From positions 1 through 6,005 of the forward strand of contig USFK01000099.1 of the NCBI GenBank assembly GCA_900553935.1: DNA of 6,005 bases, written 5' to 3'. The notes under the pieces were generated by a model. The model had not been told where the DNA came from. It did no database searches and saw nothing but the letters and a program-made list of their open reading frames with translations. The position numbers and the translations under genes were made by a program. Below are positions 5,400 through 6,005 of this stretch, one piece after another. This DNA comes from an uncultured Collinsella sp. Lineage in GTDB: Bacteria > Actinomycetota > Coriobacteriia > Coriobacteriales > Coriobacteriaceae. Numbering within the stretch: the first letter of the stretch is position 1; every line of letters begins with the position of its first letter.

Positions 5400-5437
5400 A
5401 TGGTGCCCATGCGTATATGCGCGTGGGCACCATTTTT
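5400..5437 (+). terminator. Strong intrinsic terminator of the permease gene, shared with the convergent gene
   Basis: A 14-bp stem, ATGGTGCCCATGCG (5400-5413) with CGCGTGGGCACCAT (5420-5433), has one T/G position and a 6-base loop. The TTTTT run at 5433-5437 starts with the last stem base. It lies 26 bases after the permease stop. On the minus strand the same stem follows two bases after the hydrolase stop codon, with a delayed T-rich tail (ATCTTGTTTT), so it may act in both directions, more strongly for the permease. Confidence 0.9.
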
Positions 5438-6005
5438 AATGCGTCAGTATCCAGTGGATGCCGCGGGCCATGCGCAAGTCGGTCTGGGAAAAGTGATTGC
5501 CGGGGTTGAGCTCCAGCGTCGTGGGAATACCACGTTCGCCGAGCAGCTTTTCCATTGCGCGCGTATCGTCGAGTACGTGCCGCATCATGCGGTTGGGAGT
5601 CTTGGTCTCCTTTTTACCGAGCGACAGATAGACAGCCTGCGGGCTGCCGGCAAATGGCGCCGTGCTGGCGCGATCGACAAAGTCGGGAAACCATAGCGAC
5701 CCCGATGCGCTCGCGGCGCGGTCAAAGGCGTCGGTTTGCCAGAGGGACCAGAGTGCGAAGAGGCCCGCGAGCGAGTAACCGGCAATGCCACGCCAGGTGG
5801 GCGGCTGAGGAAGCGATGACTCGACCTGGGGGATTATCTGATTCAGCAGCTCATCAAGAAAATCGGCAGCTTGGCCGCCGAAAGGCTCGGCATCGCGTAC
5901 GGTCCCGTCGCATGCCCAGGGGCTCAGCTCGCGATTCCAGTTGAGGCTGCCAATGCCGACAAGCGTGAAGGGCGGACAGTTGAGCTCTCGGCAACACTTA
6001 TAAAC
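5436..6005 (-). CDS. Alpha/beta hydrolase, putative-esterase family, C-terminal part (N terminus outside the window)
   Basis: The 189 visible residues form the C-terminal portion of an alpha/beta hydrolase of the putative-esterase (PF00756-like) type, related to enterochelin/ferri-bacillibactin esterases and S-formylglutathione hydrolase. The frame is open at the right window edge. Counting from that edge, residues 15-30 (LVGIGSLNWNRELSPW) match the family strand followed by the R..LSP block. GIAGYSLAGLFAL (73-85) is the nucleophile elbow with S78. SASGSLWFPDF is the usual segment after it. YLSLGKKETKT is where the acidic triad member is expected. The histidine is in LNPGNHFSQTD near the end. 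The stop TAA lies at 5436-5438, inside the T-run of the permease terminator. No signal peptide can be judged. The substrate is unknown: a siderophore or other ester is possible. Confidence 0.85.
   Translation of the reverse strand, partial: VYKCCRELNCPPFTLVGIGSLNWNRELSPWACDGTVRDAEPFGGQAADFLDELLNQIIPQVESSLPQPPTWRGIAGYSLAGLFALWSLWQTDAFDRAASASGSLWFPDFVDRASTAPFAGSPQAVYLSLGKKETKTPNRMMRHVLDDTRAMEKLLGERGIPTTLELNPGNHFSQTDLRMARGIHWILTH

Noticed and set aside
5277..5944. Plus-strand open frames over the right end
   Set aside because: They cross the permease terminator or lie antisense to the alpha/beta hydrolase, whose GYSLAG elbow and C-terminal histidine are clear on the minus strand.

Overview
The window is GC-rich, about 60% G+C, with strong GC bias at third codon positions and AGGAGG-type ribosome binding sites. 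Its gene set fits a gut Actinomycetota of the class Coriobacteriia; a Collinsella-like genome is my best guess. That guess rests on composition and overall resemblance, not on a search. No rRNA, tRNA, CRISPR array, prophage gene or transposase gene is visible.

Layout. Positions 1-487 (minus) hold the N-terminal part of a hydroxyethylthiazole kinase (ThiM) that runs off the left edge. It is preceded by a TPP riboswitch (about 550-644, minus) and an intrinsic-terminator-like hairpin (513-540), so thiamine salvage here appears to be switched off by TPP. Between this leader and the next gene lies a nested inverted-repeat element (671-772). It has two 35-base arms, and each arm is itself a palindrome. 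Plausible -10 boxes point outward from both ends.

A HAD-superfamily phosphatase (813-1721) and a LysR-type regulator (1732-2628) follow on the plus strand, 10 bases apart, probably as one transcript. The regulator resembles the methionine/cysteine regulators of the MtaR/CmbR group. Directly downstream, the intergenic region before a MetE-like (YxjG/YxjH-type) methyltransferase gene (2784-3917) carries a perfect palindrome, TGATATAG-N7-CTATATCA. Its TATAG-N7-CTATA core has the architecture of the streptococcal MET-box. Regulator, operator and methionine-related target therefore seem to sit together.

A uracil/xanthine permease of the NCS2 family (UraA-type, 4040-5374) follows with its own candidate promoter and a foldable leader. 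It ends at a strong terminator hairpin (5400-5437). That hairpin is shared with a convergent minus-strand alpha/beta hydrolase of the putative-esterase family (5436-6005), whose N terminus lies beyond the right edge.

Most of the window is ordinary metabolism. The items most worth a second look are the nested repeat at 671-772 and the LysR/Met-box/methyltransferase unit.
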